A DNA stretch of 64,000 bases from Telopea speciosissima (Eukaryota; Streptophyta; Magnoliopsida; Proteales; Proteaceae): NCBI RefSeq assembly GCF_018873765.1, contig NC_057923.1, forward strand, positions 22,539,913 to 22,603,912, given 5' to 3'. The position numbers and the translations under genes were made by a program. Of the stretch, positions 45,085 through 57,316 are shown piece after piece. Under the pieces are notes generated by a model. That model had not been told where the DNA came from, did not search any database, and saw only the letters and a list, made by a program, of their open reading frames with translations. The stretch's first letter is position 1; each line of letters begins with the position of its first letter.

Positions 45085-48000
45085 CCCCCCTTATAAAAAA
45101 TTTCGTCCTCGAAATTGACATACCTGGAAGATTGAAGAGATAAGGGTATCTCACTCGCATTGAATCTTCTCTTTCCCAAGATGCCTCAGCTTCAAAGTGG
45201 TTACTCCACCTCACTTTCACAAAAGAGATAGTTCGATTCCTTAGATTATGCCCTCTTCTGTCGACAATCTCTTCAGGCACTTCATCATAAGTCAAATCAG
45301 CAATCAGCTCAGGTGGTTGTTGGGGCAGCAGATGAGATGAGTCAGGGATGTATTGTCTCAACATAGAGACATGGAATACATCGTGTACACCGGCAAGTGA
45401 TGGGGGTAGTGCAAGCTGATAGGCCACTACACCATCTCTGGCCATAATCTCATATGGACCGATGTATCGAAGGTTCAACTTTCCTCTCTTCCCAAATCTC
45501 ACAACACCCTTAACTAGAGATACTTTCAGGAATGCCTTCTCACCAACTCTGAACTGGATATGCTGTCTTCTTCAATCTGCATAAGTCTTCTATCTAGACT
45601 GTGCAGCCTTGATCTTCTCTCTTATCAAGTCAACTTGCTCACAAGTTCTCTGAATCAATTCAGGACCCAACATACGTCGCTCTCCAACTTCATCCCAACA
45701 CAGCGGAGTGCGACACGTCTTTCCATATAGGGCTTTGAACGAAGTCATATCAATAGATGCATGGTAGCTATTATTATAAGCAAACTCAACCAAGGACAAG
45801 TGTTCATCCCAACTACCACTCATCTCTAAGGCACATGCCCTAAGCATATCCTCTAAGGTCTGGATTGTCCTCTCAGACTGTCTATCCGTCTCAGGATGAT
45901 GTACTGAACTGTGGCTCAATTCAGTACCCATAGCCTTCTACAAACTTCTCCAGAATTTAGAGGTAAACATGGGGTCTCTATCAGACACAATATTCACTAG
46001 TACCCCATGAAGTCTAACAATGTTATCCACATAAAACTTAGCCAGTTGATCCATGAAGTAAGTAAGCTTCATGGGAATGAAATGGGTTGTTTGGTCAATC
46101 TATCTACAATGACCCAGATTGTATCTATTCCCTTCCTAGTGCGAGGAAGGCCAATGACAAAATCCATAGTTATGTCCTCCCATTTCCACTCTGGAATGGC
46201 TAAGGGTTGCAGAAGTCCCTGAGGCTTGTGTCTGACAACCTTTACTTGCTGATAAATAAAGCATTTAGAAACATAGACTACCTCATCATGTTTCATTCCA
46301 TACCACCACAAGTACTGCTTCAAATCTCGGTACATTTTTGTACCACCTGGATGTACAGTGTAAGGAGACCGATGGGCTTCTTGCAAAATCATATCCTTCA
46401 ACTGACTATCAGCGGGCACACACAGTCTGTCTCTTAACATCAAGACTCCGTTAGTTGTTTCTAAGAAATCTGTATCCTTCTGTGTTCCAGCCCGAATGTT
46501 ACTTACAATACGCTGGAGCTCTTCATCAGAAGACTGGGCTGCAATGATCTGAGCTCGCAGTGATGGCTGTACCATTAATACTGAAATCAAATCTTCAGTC
46601 TCTCCAAATATGAGCTCCACATCCATTGCACTCAGATCCTTCAGAACTTCATCTTCAATGAATACCCTTCCAGTATCCCAATCTATAGATTTCCTACTAA
46701 GTGCATCTGCCACCACATTGGCTTTCCCTGGGTGATATGAAATATCGAACTCATAGTCATTGATGAGTTCCAACCATCTTCTCTGTCTCATATTTAACTC
46801 CTTTTGAGTAAAGAAGTATTTCAGACTCTTATGGTCAGTGAAGATCTCAATTCTCTCACCATACAAGTAATGTCTCCACAACTTCAGTGCAAAGACAACT
46901 GCGGCCAATTTCAGGTCATGTGTAGGGTAGTTCTTCTCATGGTCCTTTAACTGTCTTGAATTGTAGGCAATGACTTTCCCATTCTGCATCAATACACAGC
47001 CTAACCCTGACTTGGAAGCATCAGTATACACCACCATCCCCTCAGTTCCTTCAGGAAGGACTTGAACTGGGGTTGTTACCAATCTTTTCTTCAACTCTTG
47101 AAAGCTGTTCTCACAGTCTTCATTCCATTCAAACTTAGCACATTTCCTGGTAAGCTGCGTCATAGGCATAGCTATTTTGGAAAAATTCTCTATGAACCTC
47201 CTGTAGTAACCAGCTAACCCAGGAAACTCCTGATCTCAGTTACTGTCTTGGGACTCTTCCAATTTACTTCAGCTTCAACCTTCCCAGGATCTACTTTAAT
47301 CCCTCTGGCTAAAATTATATGGCCTAGAAACCCAACCTGAGGCAACCAAAATTCACACTTGCTGAATTTTGCATACAATTGCTTCTCTCTCAATCTCTGT
47401 AGAACAAACCTCAAGTGCTGGGCATGTTCCTCTTCATTCTTGGAGTAAATCAAGATGTCATCAATGAAGACTATCACAAACTTGTCTAGGACCTCGTGGA
47501 ACACTTTGTTCATCAAGGCCATAAAGGCTGCTGGGGCATTACTAAGCCCAAAAGACATAACTAGGAACTCGTAGTGTCCATATCGAGTTCTGAAAGCTGT
47601 CTTGCTAATGTCAGCTTCCTTAATTCGAAGCTGATGGTACCCTGATCTGAGATCTATCTTCGAAAAGACTTGGGCACCCTGAAGCTGATCAAATAGATCA
47701 TCAATCCTTGGCAAAGGATATTTATTCTTGATTGTAAGCTTATTCAGCTCTCTATAATCAATGCACATTCGCATTGAGCCGTCTTTCTTCTTCACAAATA
47801 AGACTGGAGCACCCCAAGGAGAGATACTCGGTATTATAAACCCTTTCTTTAACAAGTCTTGAAGTTGAGCTTGTAATTCTTTCAGTTCACTTGGCGCCAT
47901 TCTGTAAGGTGCTTTAGATACTGGCGCCGCTCCAGGTATCAAATCAATCACAAACTCATTGTCCCTAGGTGGTGGCAGACTTGTCAAATCATCTGGGAAG

Positions 48001-48500
48001 ACATAAGGGAATTCCTCTACAACAGGAATTTCTGACATAGGACTAACCTGTGTCCTGGTATCCATCACCGACACAAGGTATCCTAGGCATCCTTTGTTTA
48101 GCAACTTCTTCATTTTTAGGGCTGAAATCACCATCTTTCTTGGTTTCTTCTTCTTGTCTCCCAGAAAAACAAAACCCTTATCGCCTGTAGGTTGGAACAC
48201 TATCTTCCTTTTTGCACAGAGTACAGTAGCCTTATGTGCCGCCAGCCAATCCATCCCCAATATGACATCAAAGTCAGTCATACAAAGTTGGATTAGGTGA
48301 GCATTCATATCTCTGCCTACAATTGTCACAGCACATGGCTCATACAGTGTATCCAAATCTATCCTTGACCCTGTAGGTATACTAACTGCTAGACCCACTT
48401 CTAGACTCTTGGGTGATACACCAGTCCTCTTAGCAAATGTCGGTGACACAAAGGAGTGCGTCACTCCAGTATCAAATAAAGTGTATGCAGGGGTAGAGCA
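45085..48500 (-). pseudogene. Gypsy pol polyprotein
   Basis: Leftwards: aspartic protease '[13 protein letters not shown]' (DTG at 48473-48465), RT '[20 protein letters not shown]', '[20 protein letters not shown]' and active site 'FIDDILIYS' (~47470-47440). Then RNase H '[15 protein letters not shown]', integrase '[17 protein letters not shown]...[20 protein letters not shown]' and 'HHPETDRQSERTIQTLEDML' (45590-47169). Then 'PYEIMARDGVVAYQLALP', 'VFHVSMLRQYIPD' and a chromodomain-like 'VRWSNHFEAEASWER' (44969-45502). The polyprotein would serve retrotransposition (cleavage, cDNA synthesis, integration, chromatin targeting). Breaks: frameshift near 47190, stop at 46069, gap 45931-46069, frameshift near 45550. 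The end encodes NFEDEIFYKGG against the purine tract. Confidence 0.85.
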
Positions 48501-48551
48501 AATGAGAACAGTACCTATACGCCATGATCAAATGATTATGTATGCATGATA

Positions 48552-49817
48552 CTATTCAATTAAAAGCTTAATTAAGTATGAGTTTTGAAGAATACCAGTC
48601 ACCACATTCTGACTAGCCTCAGCTTCACTGGTGGTTATAGAATAAACCCAGCCTTGAGGCTTAGTGGTAGGCTGGTGAGTAGGATGTATAGGTCTCCTGT
48701 GTTGGTATGTCCTGGAAGTATGCCCCATTTGCCCACATGTGAAGCATTTGAAAGTTAATGCATTACTTGGGGTCGCTGCATCTGTTGCTTTGGTGTTGGT
48801 GTTGGGATTAGCATACACTGGTCCAGACACTGTTGACTCGGACTGAGTTCTCTGTGGGAAAGATGATACTGTAGTAGATCCAGAAGACTTACTGAATTTG
48901 CTGTATCCCCTATCAAAGAACGGGGCTATCCGCTTGTCAGTTGATTGACCAACATGATAAGCATCCCTTTGCTTATCCTCTACCTTTTTCACAGTCTGCA
49001 CAGCTTCAGAGTATCCTTAGGTTGGTCTGGTGGCCATTATCGAAGCAATCTGCGGCCTCAATCCATCTTCAAATTTCTGAGCCTTAGCTTCATCAGTACC
49101 CATGTGAGGAGGGGAAAAGAAGAACAGTTCTTCAAACTTCTGTTAGTATTCTAACACAGATTTAGGTCCCTGTGTCAATTCAGCCAGTTCGACTTCTTTC
49201 CTCTTCTTCACACTAGTGGGGAAGTAGTTCCCGAAGAAAGCCTGCTTGAATATGTCCCAAGTTAAGACTGGATGGGCAGCTTGGAGAATAGGCTTAATGG
49301 TTTCCCACCAGGCCTCTGCTTCATACTGATGTTTATACCTCGTACAAGTGAGCTTCTGCTGCTCATTGCAACCCAGAAATTCAAAAGCTTTCTCCATCTC
49401 CTTCACCCAGTTAACAGGCAATAGGGTGTCTTTGGTGATCCCAACAAAGCAAAGGGGTTGCATCTTGAGAAATCTCTCCATCATGCGCCCATCTGTATCA
49501 TTCGATGGAGCAACAGGAGGGGGAGGAGTAGCAATGGCTACAGAAGCTGCTTGAATGTTCCTTATGGCTGCCTGGAACTGATCACCCAGGTCTGTGATCA
49601 TCTGGTGCATTTGGTACTGCTGTCCTTCCATTATAGTTCTTATAATGGAGGCAATGTCCTGAGTAGGTATGTCAGGAACAGGAACGGGAGGAGGATTGGG
49701 ATTGGGCCGTGCACCCTCAACTGGAGGATCATTATGGGCAAGATTAGATGAGGAGGTTACCTATGCACGCCCCTCAGCAGTACACCTCTGATAAGTAGTA
49801 GAAGGTCGTGGATCCAT
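48552..49817 (-). pseudogene. Gypsy gag with altered zinc knuckle
   Basis: Starts at the ATG 49817 ('MDPRPSTTYQRCTAEGRA', then a stop) with a proline-rich leader ('PNPNPPPVPVPDIPTQD'). The capsid region has 'DGRMMERFLKMQPLCFVGIT', 'WVKEMEKAFEFLGCNEQQKL' and 'WWETIKPILQ...FKQAFFGNYFP' (49143-49631), as in plant gypsy gag. After further breaks (49002-49142) comes the nucleocapsid knuckle 'CFTCGQMGHTSRTY' (~48760-48715), in which the last Cys of CX2CX4HX4C is Tyr. At least two stops. Confidence 0.8.
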
Positions 49818-51597
49818 AATGATCAGCTGAGAAGGGTAAACATCAAACTATAAGCACAGGTAACAGTTTGATATGATGAGCACAGAAGCTTAAAAGACAG
49901 CAGGAATAATGGAATAGGGCTTGTCATACTTAGCAGAATTAGATGAGACATTGTAGTATATCCACCCATCTGTGAAAGATGGACTCGATGCGGGTGGTGT
50001 GGAATTGGAGATATCGAATCCTTCGTTCAATGATGTTGAAGTCCTTTGTCATTAAGGATTTACCATCATTCCAAAGGACTGTCTAGAGATAGCGTCGGTC
50101 ATTGATGAGTAACTCGAGTACTCAGTTTAGTTCGTCGGCGTTTTCGCTTTCAGGGTTATAGTTGTACTCTTCGATTGGTCTCAGCAAATAACTCATTTCG
50201 GATCGTAGTTATGTGCCAAGCCACGAGTCAAATGCCTAAAAGCAAGAGAGACACTAGCATTACACGTATATTATTAGTAGGACAAACATTGTACTTATAC
50301 AACACTTGCCACACAATATGTATATGGTATACACCCATTTATATTTACATAGTACACAACTCAATACTATATAATATAAGATACATTATGTATGTACACC
50401 TTACTTGTATATAAAGCATCATATATGTCTATATATATATATATATATATGCTTATACATATTTTATATATATAACACATATATAATTATAACTCTACAT
50501 ATATAATTATAACCATATAAGTACATAGTATAGGTCATAGTCCCTATAAGTCCTATTTATAGACTAGGTAAGTTCCACATTGTATGCGTACACCAAGCAT
50601 ATATCTTATATTATTTTACTGTATTTTATTTATATTTTATTTTAATTACTTTTTTATAGTATCTCGGATGCAAAGCCTAGTTGGGTCGGATGCATCCGGG
50701 AGTAGAGTCAGTAGTTCATTAAGGAATTTGGGTGTCCCGGATTCAGACCTAAAATGGGCTGGATTCAAACCCGACCCGACCCGGTCATCCGACTGGCGGT
50801 AATTCTGGCCTTTAAGTAGCTCGAGTCCCACCCAAATGGGTCCCAAACTCATTTTTACCTTTTCTAACCTCTCTCTAAGGGTTCCTAAAGTTTCTCTAGG
50901 GTTCCAAAACTCAAAAACTTGGCTTTGATTCGTGGATTTGAGCTTCAAATCAATAAGTAAGTTCTCGAATTCCTAATTTATTTGTTTTCCTTACTTTTAT
51001 ACTATCTCAAACCTGTTTTGGTTATCTATTCTTGAGTTTCTATGTTGTTTTAGGCCACTTTTATTCTCTCTTAACATGCTTTGTAAACGTTTTACATTTC
51101 CATACTTGTTCTTGACTTTTTCACCTATTTCTATGGTTTTCATTTCATATTTCTCCTCTGTTTGGGGCTGTTGCCCTTTTTTTTTTTTTTTTTTTCCACA
51201 TCCCTATTTAGGTAAGACCTGTCCAAGTAGCAATCTATTTCTTTTTTTGTTCCTATGTTGTTTACTCCTTAATTCACTATGTTTTAGTCCTATTTTACAT
51301 GACTATATATTTTCCTTTATTTCCTATTATTTTCTATTTAATTCGGATCTCTCCATATACATATAATCTTTGTTGGTTCTGTTTTGGTATTAAGCTAGGA
51401 CTGTTGTTAGCTTCTAATTGATGTGAGGTCATTCTATACCCACCAAGGTCTTGTTCCTAAATTTCCCTATGGTTTACTTAGCCCAACATAGGCTAATTGT
51501 TAGTTTTATATCAATAGGCTTGCTATCCTATATGTATATTCTGTTCTAACTGAATTTCTCTTTTTCTTTTGTTGTTTATGCGTGCAACTCATAAGAT
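49818..51597. other. Gypsy interior between gag and the antisense gene
   Basis: No long frame. 50250-50530 is very AT-rich with TATA words and a short (TA)n run at 50431. 50640-50950 holds 'cgacccgacccggtcatccg' and, on the plus strand, resembles a gene promoter and 5' leader (GGGTTCCAAAACTC..., 'aaatcaataagtaagttctc' with a donor-like GTAAGT near 50957). This fits transcription of the antisense gene with a leader intron (inference). Confidence 0.4.
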
Positions 51598-52784
51598 ATG
51601 GCTGTAGCACAAGGCCGAGGAGGAAGAGGGAGAGATAGGGGAAGGGGCAGAGCTGTAGCTCCACCTCAATTCAACCCAAGATACTTCCGAAATGTGGAAG
51701 AAGAAGAATATTATGGGCAATGGTTTATGGAAAAAAAGTGGAGGAAGAAAGGAACATAGTACTTCCGGACCTTGTGGCATTTAAGGTCCAGGAGAGGTTT
51801 GAGAGGGTTGGCTAGTTACCCATGTTGCAGCCTGAGAGATACTACTACCCTAGGCTGGTAAGGTTGTTTCTAAGCAACCTTACATATGGATTCGAGGGGG
51901 AGGAGTTTGTTATAAGGTCCTATGTGAAGGAGACTCCTATTATGTTTAACATAGCGGATCTGGCACAGATATTGGAGATCTCTCATGAGGGGGAGTGGAG
52001 ATACTGTACTCCTGCAGTGGATGCCTCTGAGTTCCTAGCTGATGAGGAACTAGAGTGGTTATATTCGATTTTGACTGATGGAGCTTTCTATGACAGACTG
52101 AAGTCTGAGCTGGACCTGTTACCATCAGCCCGGGTGCTCTCTAGGATTTGTGGGCACAATGTGGTTCACAAGGGTGGCCACCGCACTGAATTGTCTACCA
52201 TGAAGATCCTTGCCACCTACTGTCTGTACACTGGTTACCAGATTTGCTTACCTTATGCCATCATGCGCACTATGGCACACTTGCATGACAACCCGGGGCG
52301 AGGAAATCTGTTGTTTGGAAGATTGATGACTAAGATCTTCCTTAGGTTTGGAGTGAACCTAAGGAATGAGGAGATCTCCATAGAGAAGAGAATGAGCATC
52401 GACCGTATCAGCCTGGTGAAGATGCGCATAGTTCTCCCTCCTTTCTCTCCAGAGCTCGGGCATCTAGACTGTACTGAATAGGATCAGCCTGTTGATACAG
52501 AGAGGGGTACAGAGAGAGTACACCCAGAGGTACAGGGGGATCTGCCCACTCTTCCCCAGCACTCCACATATGACTATGCAGGGGCCTCTTCTTCTACTTC
52601 TGCTGTCCCTACCGATGGTACTCCCTGGGGACAGGTCCTTAGTTAGTTAGGCAGTTTGGAGAGGACAGTGAGGCAGGGCTTTGATAATATGAGTGGTCGT
52701 ATCCAAGCAGTGGAGATCGAGTTAGTTCAGTGGAGGATCTTCTTCTCCAGCCAGGGACCACCACCACCACCACCACAAGAGTAG
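51598..52784 (+). pseudogene. Antisense gene in the gypsy element, broken copy
   Basis: From ATG 51598: an RG-rich start ('MAVAQGRGGRGRDRGRGRAV'), then 'FNPRYFRNVEEEEYYGQWFM'. A frameshift near 51745 leads to 'NIVLPDLVAFKVQERFERVG', a TAG at ~51812, and then a long open part (51822-52481) with 'YYYPRLVRLFLSNL', 'YVKETPIMFNIADLAQIL' and 'LYTGYQICLPYAIMRTMA'. TAG codons at 52479 and ~52646 interrupt a linker and a coiled-coil-like end ('LERTVRQGFDNMSGRIQAVE') finishing with a poly-Pro tail before TAG 52782. The frame matches 24721-25872 in order and length (YNVNRF/FNPRYF, LLAYKV/LVAFKV, YYPTLV/YYPRLV, ICLPHVVMQYMA/ICLPYAIMRTMA). It lies opposite to gag-pol, beside the 5' LTR. Confidence 0.65.
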
Positions 52785-53094
52785 CAGTGATGTCATGTTT
52801 GTCCTAGTCTAGGTTTTTTTTCCAGCTGATGTAACTTGTGTCTTCTTTTCTCTACTTGTAAGGACAGTGTCCTGTCTACTGCATACCTACTGATGTAACT
52901 AGATCAGCCTATGACCTGAAATTTTGTATAGACACTAAATATAAATATAAAAGTATTTACTTACTCAATTTTTTTTTACTTGGTAGCTTTTAATTAAGAT
53001 TTTTATTTATCCCTAATTGAACCCACCTTCAGGTTAATGAGTTCAAGAGCTGCCATAACATGGATTTGACTGTGAATAAACTTAGAGCATGACT

Positions 53095-53105
53095 CTCTGA
53101 TACCA
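53095..53105 (-). other. Primer binding site of the gypsy element
   Basis: TGGTATCAGAG on the minus strand, six bases from the 5' LTR end. Initiator-Met tRNA type. Confidence 0.85.
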
Positions 53106-53111
53106 CTTAAA

Positions 53112-55761
53112 TGTCACACCCCGGTCCGATAAAAAAGGGCCAAATGTGACTGGATGTCTCGGACACCCAAAGAATCCCACCAGGATCGCAAATGCAGTGT
53201 TCTATTCGCAGTTTCATCCATATGTATCAAAATTTAAAATGCAGCGGAAGCAATAATAGAGCAATAAACAATAAATAAGGAAAAACTAATGATAGTATTA
53301 TATTCAAAAGAAGCTTGTTTGTACATCATTTACATTGGAACCCAAAAGGAGATAAGATAAGCTCAAAAACCAACAGGTTAGTAATTATAGTTATACAAAA
53401 GTGTTATAAACCAAAAAGGGAAGGAGAGTAGCCTGGTCAGCCCGGACGTTCAAGAGAATGCGCAGCCATCGCAGGAGCACGAAGTAGCGTGCTCAACAAA
53501 GAAAGGAGTAAGAACTCCAAAAGCAGGAAGAACATCCTCGCCAGGAGAAGTCCCCACAGAAGCAACAACAGCAACGGTAGCAGTTTCGTCTATAAAAGAA
53601 TGACGTCCATTGGGGTGAGCTCTCCACTGAGCCCAGTAAGGGGTGGGGGAAACATACATACATAATAAATTCATGATGCATGTCCTAACTAATATGTTCC
53701 TAGCACAATCACTAAGTCTCATGAGGTTTAAGTACTACGAATAGTAAATGCTAACCTCGAAGAGAATCCGCCAAGAAAGACAGTCACAAGGTAGCTAACC
53801 TGGCAAATCCCCAATGACCAACCGAAAGACATGACACAAGGCAGCTCCAGACATCGATCACCCGAGTGAAACCATTCTACTACGGTGAGGACCAGCCAGA
53901 TCGGCATGACACCAGTCAGCGAACCCGACAAACCCTCAATGACCAACCCTGTCTGTTCATTCCCACAGCGGAGCGGACACGCTAATATGGGATAGAAGAT
54001 GGCACCCCAGCATGTCCCTTCGGCTGTACCACGGGTTGTCCAACACCTTTCCCCCTGTTGGTAAGGGGCGTAGTACTGGGTTATAAATAATAACCTAACC
54101 CAGTGCAATCTAATTATGATGTTGCAATCATGGATTGAGTTATAGAGTACTGATTTCTATCATCAATAATTTCACATAAATAATATATCAGTGCAATGTA
54201 ATGCAGCATGCTCATATGCAGCCTAGTTCACAATGCATTCTAATGCATTAAAAACAAGCTAGGAAACTATACGTCTCAGATACAGTTATAATGATGCATG
54301 GTATGGTAATCAACACAATATAGAAATTAAGATGACAAACACACATAAATTAAGGTCAAAGTCCCCTTACCTGGATCGAAGTCTAATTCAACTAGGTAAT
54401 TCTCCAATAGGTCAGCCAAGCACACAAGGACAGCAGAGAAACAGACCCTAATATCATAACAACACAATATATATTAGGTCTAATCTGAAGTCAGGACAAT
54501 TCCCAACATAACAGGGCAGCAATGGCACCAAAAAGGACCAGCCAGATGCAGACTCCAATAGGGTCGGTCGATCGCCCATGGACCTGCAACTCCATCAGGG
54601 AGTGTGTCCGAATTTGGGGTTTTTGCTATTTTTGGGCAGATCCTTACATGCATGGGCCCAATTTGATGTTTTAACATCATTTCAAGGTTGGTCAGTCTAC
54701 CTAGGTTTTCAATTTCATAATTAGTTAGTTAATTTAGGAATTTCTTCAATTAAACCTAAATTAGCTAGGTTAGGGCTTACTATACAGGTAAAAACTTCAA
54801 CACTTAAGGTCTAATTAGAGTTTAACACTCAATTTCAGGTCTGATTGAGCTGGAATTAGTTAGAACAGCCCAATCTCACAACAAAATCTAATTATTCAAG
54901 CTTAACTTTGAAGCTTTAATGGAGTCCAGCCATCTTAGGTGTATTTAGACTAAAAAGAGACTAAACTTAGAGGAGAAGGAGAAGGATACAGCAAGGATTC
55001 TCAGGGCTTACCAGAAATTAGAGGCAGAACAGGTGCTGGAAGCACTTCTAATGGAGATTCAAGTTCAGGTTCGATTGTGGGAGGTAAGCCTTCAAGAGTA
55101 GCCCCAATTTCTCTCTTCTTCTCTTCTCTTTTCCTCTTTCTTTCTTTCTCTCCTAAGCTGGAACGAGTTTTCAGTTTCTCTAAGATGTGAATAGTGATAG
55201 ATTTTAATGGGTTTTGATATATATAGATTTCACTTAACCACTAAGGGGCAGTTTGGTCAATTGGTCTATAAATTAGATTTAATCTGTATTTCAGTATTTA
55301 AAGCCTTAATCTAAGCATCGGGTGATGTCATGCGACAACAAGGGTGATCCGGATACAAGTAAATGTCCGGGATAGTATTCTCCACTAGGAAAGTGGGTCC
55401 CACAGGGGCAAATTTACATAGACACCCCCTCTAATCTTAATCGGTCGTACAAAATACTTATATAAATATAAATAACTTACACTTACAATAATTTTAATTG
55501 AGGGAGGGCGTTTGCATGGCCTCCAGAGAGCAGATCCGGCACAGGTAACTCCAGTGCGGGGTTTCACGGGGGTCCTCTGACTCCAACAGAGCAAGCTGAG
55601 AAGAATCCCTGGAATCCTCCATGGGTATGTCAAGGGATTCGTCTATATCCTCGACTGATATAGTCCATAGCATCGATGCTACCATAGACTGAGAGCTGGA
55701 ACCTAAAATCACACAAGTTCCAAAGGTTCAAATTTATTCAGAAATTTGACCGGGTTTCACA
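53112..55761 (-). repeat. 5' LTR of the gypsy element
   Basis: 2650 bp, minus-strand ends TGTGAAAC...GTGTGACA. Near-identical to 42427-45079. Confidence 0.88.
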
Positions 55762-57141
55762 GTTTTAATCTCATTCCTTGCTGTAATGGAAACCCTCTCG
55801 GTGAGAGGCCCAGACGGTGAGGCAGTGCATGGATAAGAGGGCCTAGAGAGCTTGGCATAGGGACGCTCCACTTCGAAAATAGTAGCCATTTGCAGGAAAG
55901 CCTGCATTAGCTCCACCTTTCGCCTCTGAGAGTTTGGGATCAAAGTCGCACAAGAACTTCCATCAGTAGCTTGATTAGGGATTTGCACTCCAAGAAAAAC
56001 TTCATCATAAACTTGGCAAATCTACGATAGGAGGTTGACCCGTCTAGGAGAGATTGCAGCCTTAGGAATGAGTTGATCTTCTGATTTCTTTCCTTTTGAA
56101 GCTAAAACTTGAATATACTCCTCTTTCGGTTTGAAGGGGCAGTCAAGTCCCCGATGGCTAATTCAAAGACAGTTAGGGCATACTATGTTAGGGCGGTGTT
56201 ATTAGGCAAAATGAACCATAGCAGAAGATTCGTTCCCAAGTTCCACCGATAGAGACGCCACCAGCTCATGAGATAGAGGCACAAGAACTCTCGCCGCCAA
56301 GGCATTTGTTGAACTAATCGAGCCCATAGGGCACTCGATGTCCAGCAAACGACCAACCCTTGAAAATGTGGCAGTAAGGATATTATACTCAAAGAACATC
56401 TAGTGTAGGTTGTTCACCTGAATCCAAAAGACTGCATAGTATGTTAAAGAGAACTTTGTCTGCTGGGACCGAGGGTTCCATGGTTTAAGGATGACCAAAT
56501 GGCCATGGTAAACCATGAAAATATAAAATCACATGCATATCACGAGTATTATTGAACTTCACTATGAAGTGATCTGGAGCTTCATCGACCAAATGAATTT
56601 CATCGACTTTGACAGAGCGAGGTTGCCATGCTTTGGAAAAAAGCCTTTAGTTCAAACAGGTTGACTTGGGCTTTATCACTGGTCAAGCTTAGAACATAAC
56701 GCAGAAGCTAAACGATCAACAATGGCATGGGAAGATCCTCCCATATCCCTGTTGGAATGGGAATCTGAGAGGAAATACGAGAGGGACCCATAGGAGACAA
56801 AAAGACTGATTTCACAAGGTAACTAGGAAAGCCAACAGAAGATAAGTCCATAAAACACTCCCTCAACAGTTTTCTAGGGATCTCAGAACATTCCCATGGA
56901 GCCCAAGGGATTAAATAGAGGATCCAAATCGACAAAGGGGAAGGAAGAACCTTCAGATGAACCAATGAATGGGAAGAGCATAAGTGATTGCACCGAACGA
57001 ACCCACCAACGTACCAGCAACAAAAAAGATAAACCAGCACACGAAAACTCAGGACTCCAGAGCGGCGGAACTATATAGCTTGAGGAACCCCATTAAAGCC
57101 CAGAGAGGAGGGGAAGAAGGCCCATGGGCCAGGGGAGGCTC
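55762..57141 (-). pseudogene. LINE 5' part: ORF1 (DUF4283-like) and endonuclease start
   Basis: Leftwards: an ORF1 beginning around 57070 with 'MDLSSVGFPSYL...IPIPTGIWED', then 'VDEIHLVDEAPDHFIVKF', 'HLVILKPWNPRSQQTKFS', 'FWIQVNNLH' and 'SRVGRLLDIECPMGS...AARVLVPL' (56202-56399). These match the order of plant LINE ORF1 proteins with a DUF4283 region (xVLKPWxP, FWVQIxNLP, ..G..L..D). The endonuclease start lies below 56060 and runs into 'ARNEIKT' at the gypsy insertion. Several frame changes and stops. Confidence 0.65.
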
Positions 57142-57198
57142 ATGATGATAAGCATGCAAAATGTAAGTTAAACTTCATTAAAATAAAAAAGAGGCGTT

Positions 57199-57316
57199 GT
57201 TCTCTAGCCGCAACACAGCCTGTGTTCAGGCACATGGGGGTGGGGCAATGATCACCCTGCCCCCTACATAGACTGCTCATGTACCTGGGCGTAGGCTGCG
57301 CTGCGGCATAGAGAAC
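57199..57316. mobile_element. 118-bp hairpin MITE
   Basis: Ends 'GTTCTCTAGCCGCAACACAG' and (reverse complement of the right end) 'GTTCTCTATGCCGCAGCGCAG'. GC-rich interior with 'gggggtggggcaatgatcacc'. No flanking duplication was identified. 16480-16530 has loosely similar words (gcaggctgc, acatgggg). Confidence 0.55.

Larger units (their letters stand above)
42427..55761 (-). mobile_element. Ty3-gypsy chromovirus, Tekay/Del type, with extra antisense gene
   Basis: Minus-strand element with LTRs 42427-45079 (3') and 53112-55761 (5'), target duplication GTTTT, primer site TGGTATCAGAG at 53105-53095 and purine tract AAGGGGGGTGAA next to the 3' LTR. Gag (49817-48552) and pol (48500-45085) follow the order protease, RT, RNase H, integrase, chromodomain. 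This and the long LTRs point to the Tekay/Del lineage. An additional plus-strand gene lies between the 5' LTR and gag (51598-52784). The LTRs differ by scattered substitutions (a few percent by eye). Stops and frameshifts in gag and pol indicate it is inactive. Confidence 0.88.
33534..57141 (-). mobile_element. LINE retrotransposon split by two nested LTR elements
   Basis: A minus-strand non-LTR retrotransposon. Its 3' poly(A) appears as a T run at 33535, and its 5' end lies near 57141. A candidate 8-bp target duplication ATGATGAT occurs at 33526-33533 and 57142-57149. Order from the 5' end: ORF1 with a DUF4283-like region (56150-57070), endonuclease (55762-56060, continuing 42426-41830), reverse transcriptase (41040-40545, continuing 35655-35280), a zinc-binding C-terminal region and an RNase H-like domain (33993-33742). 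Removing the copia and gypsy insertions with one duplication each leaves about 5.4 kb, the expected size. Multiple stops and frameshifts show it is dead. Confidence 0.8.

Noticed and set aside
49348..49751. Plus-strand frames over gag
   Set aside because: Shadows of the gag coding sequence on the opposite strand.
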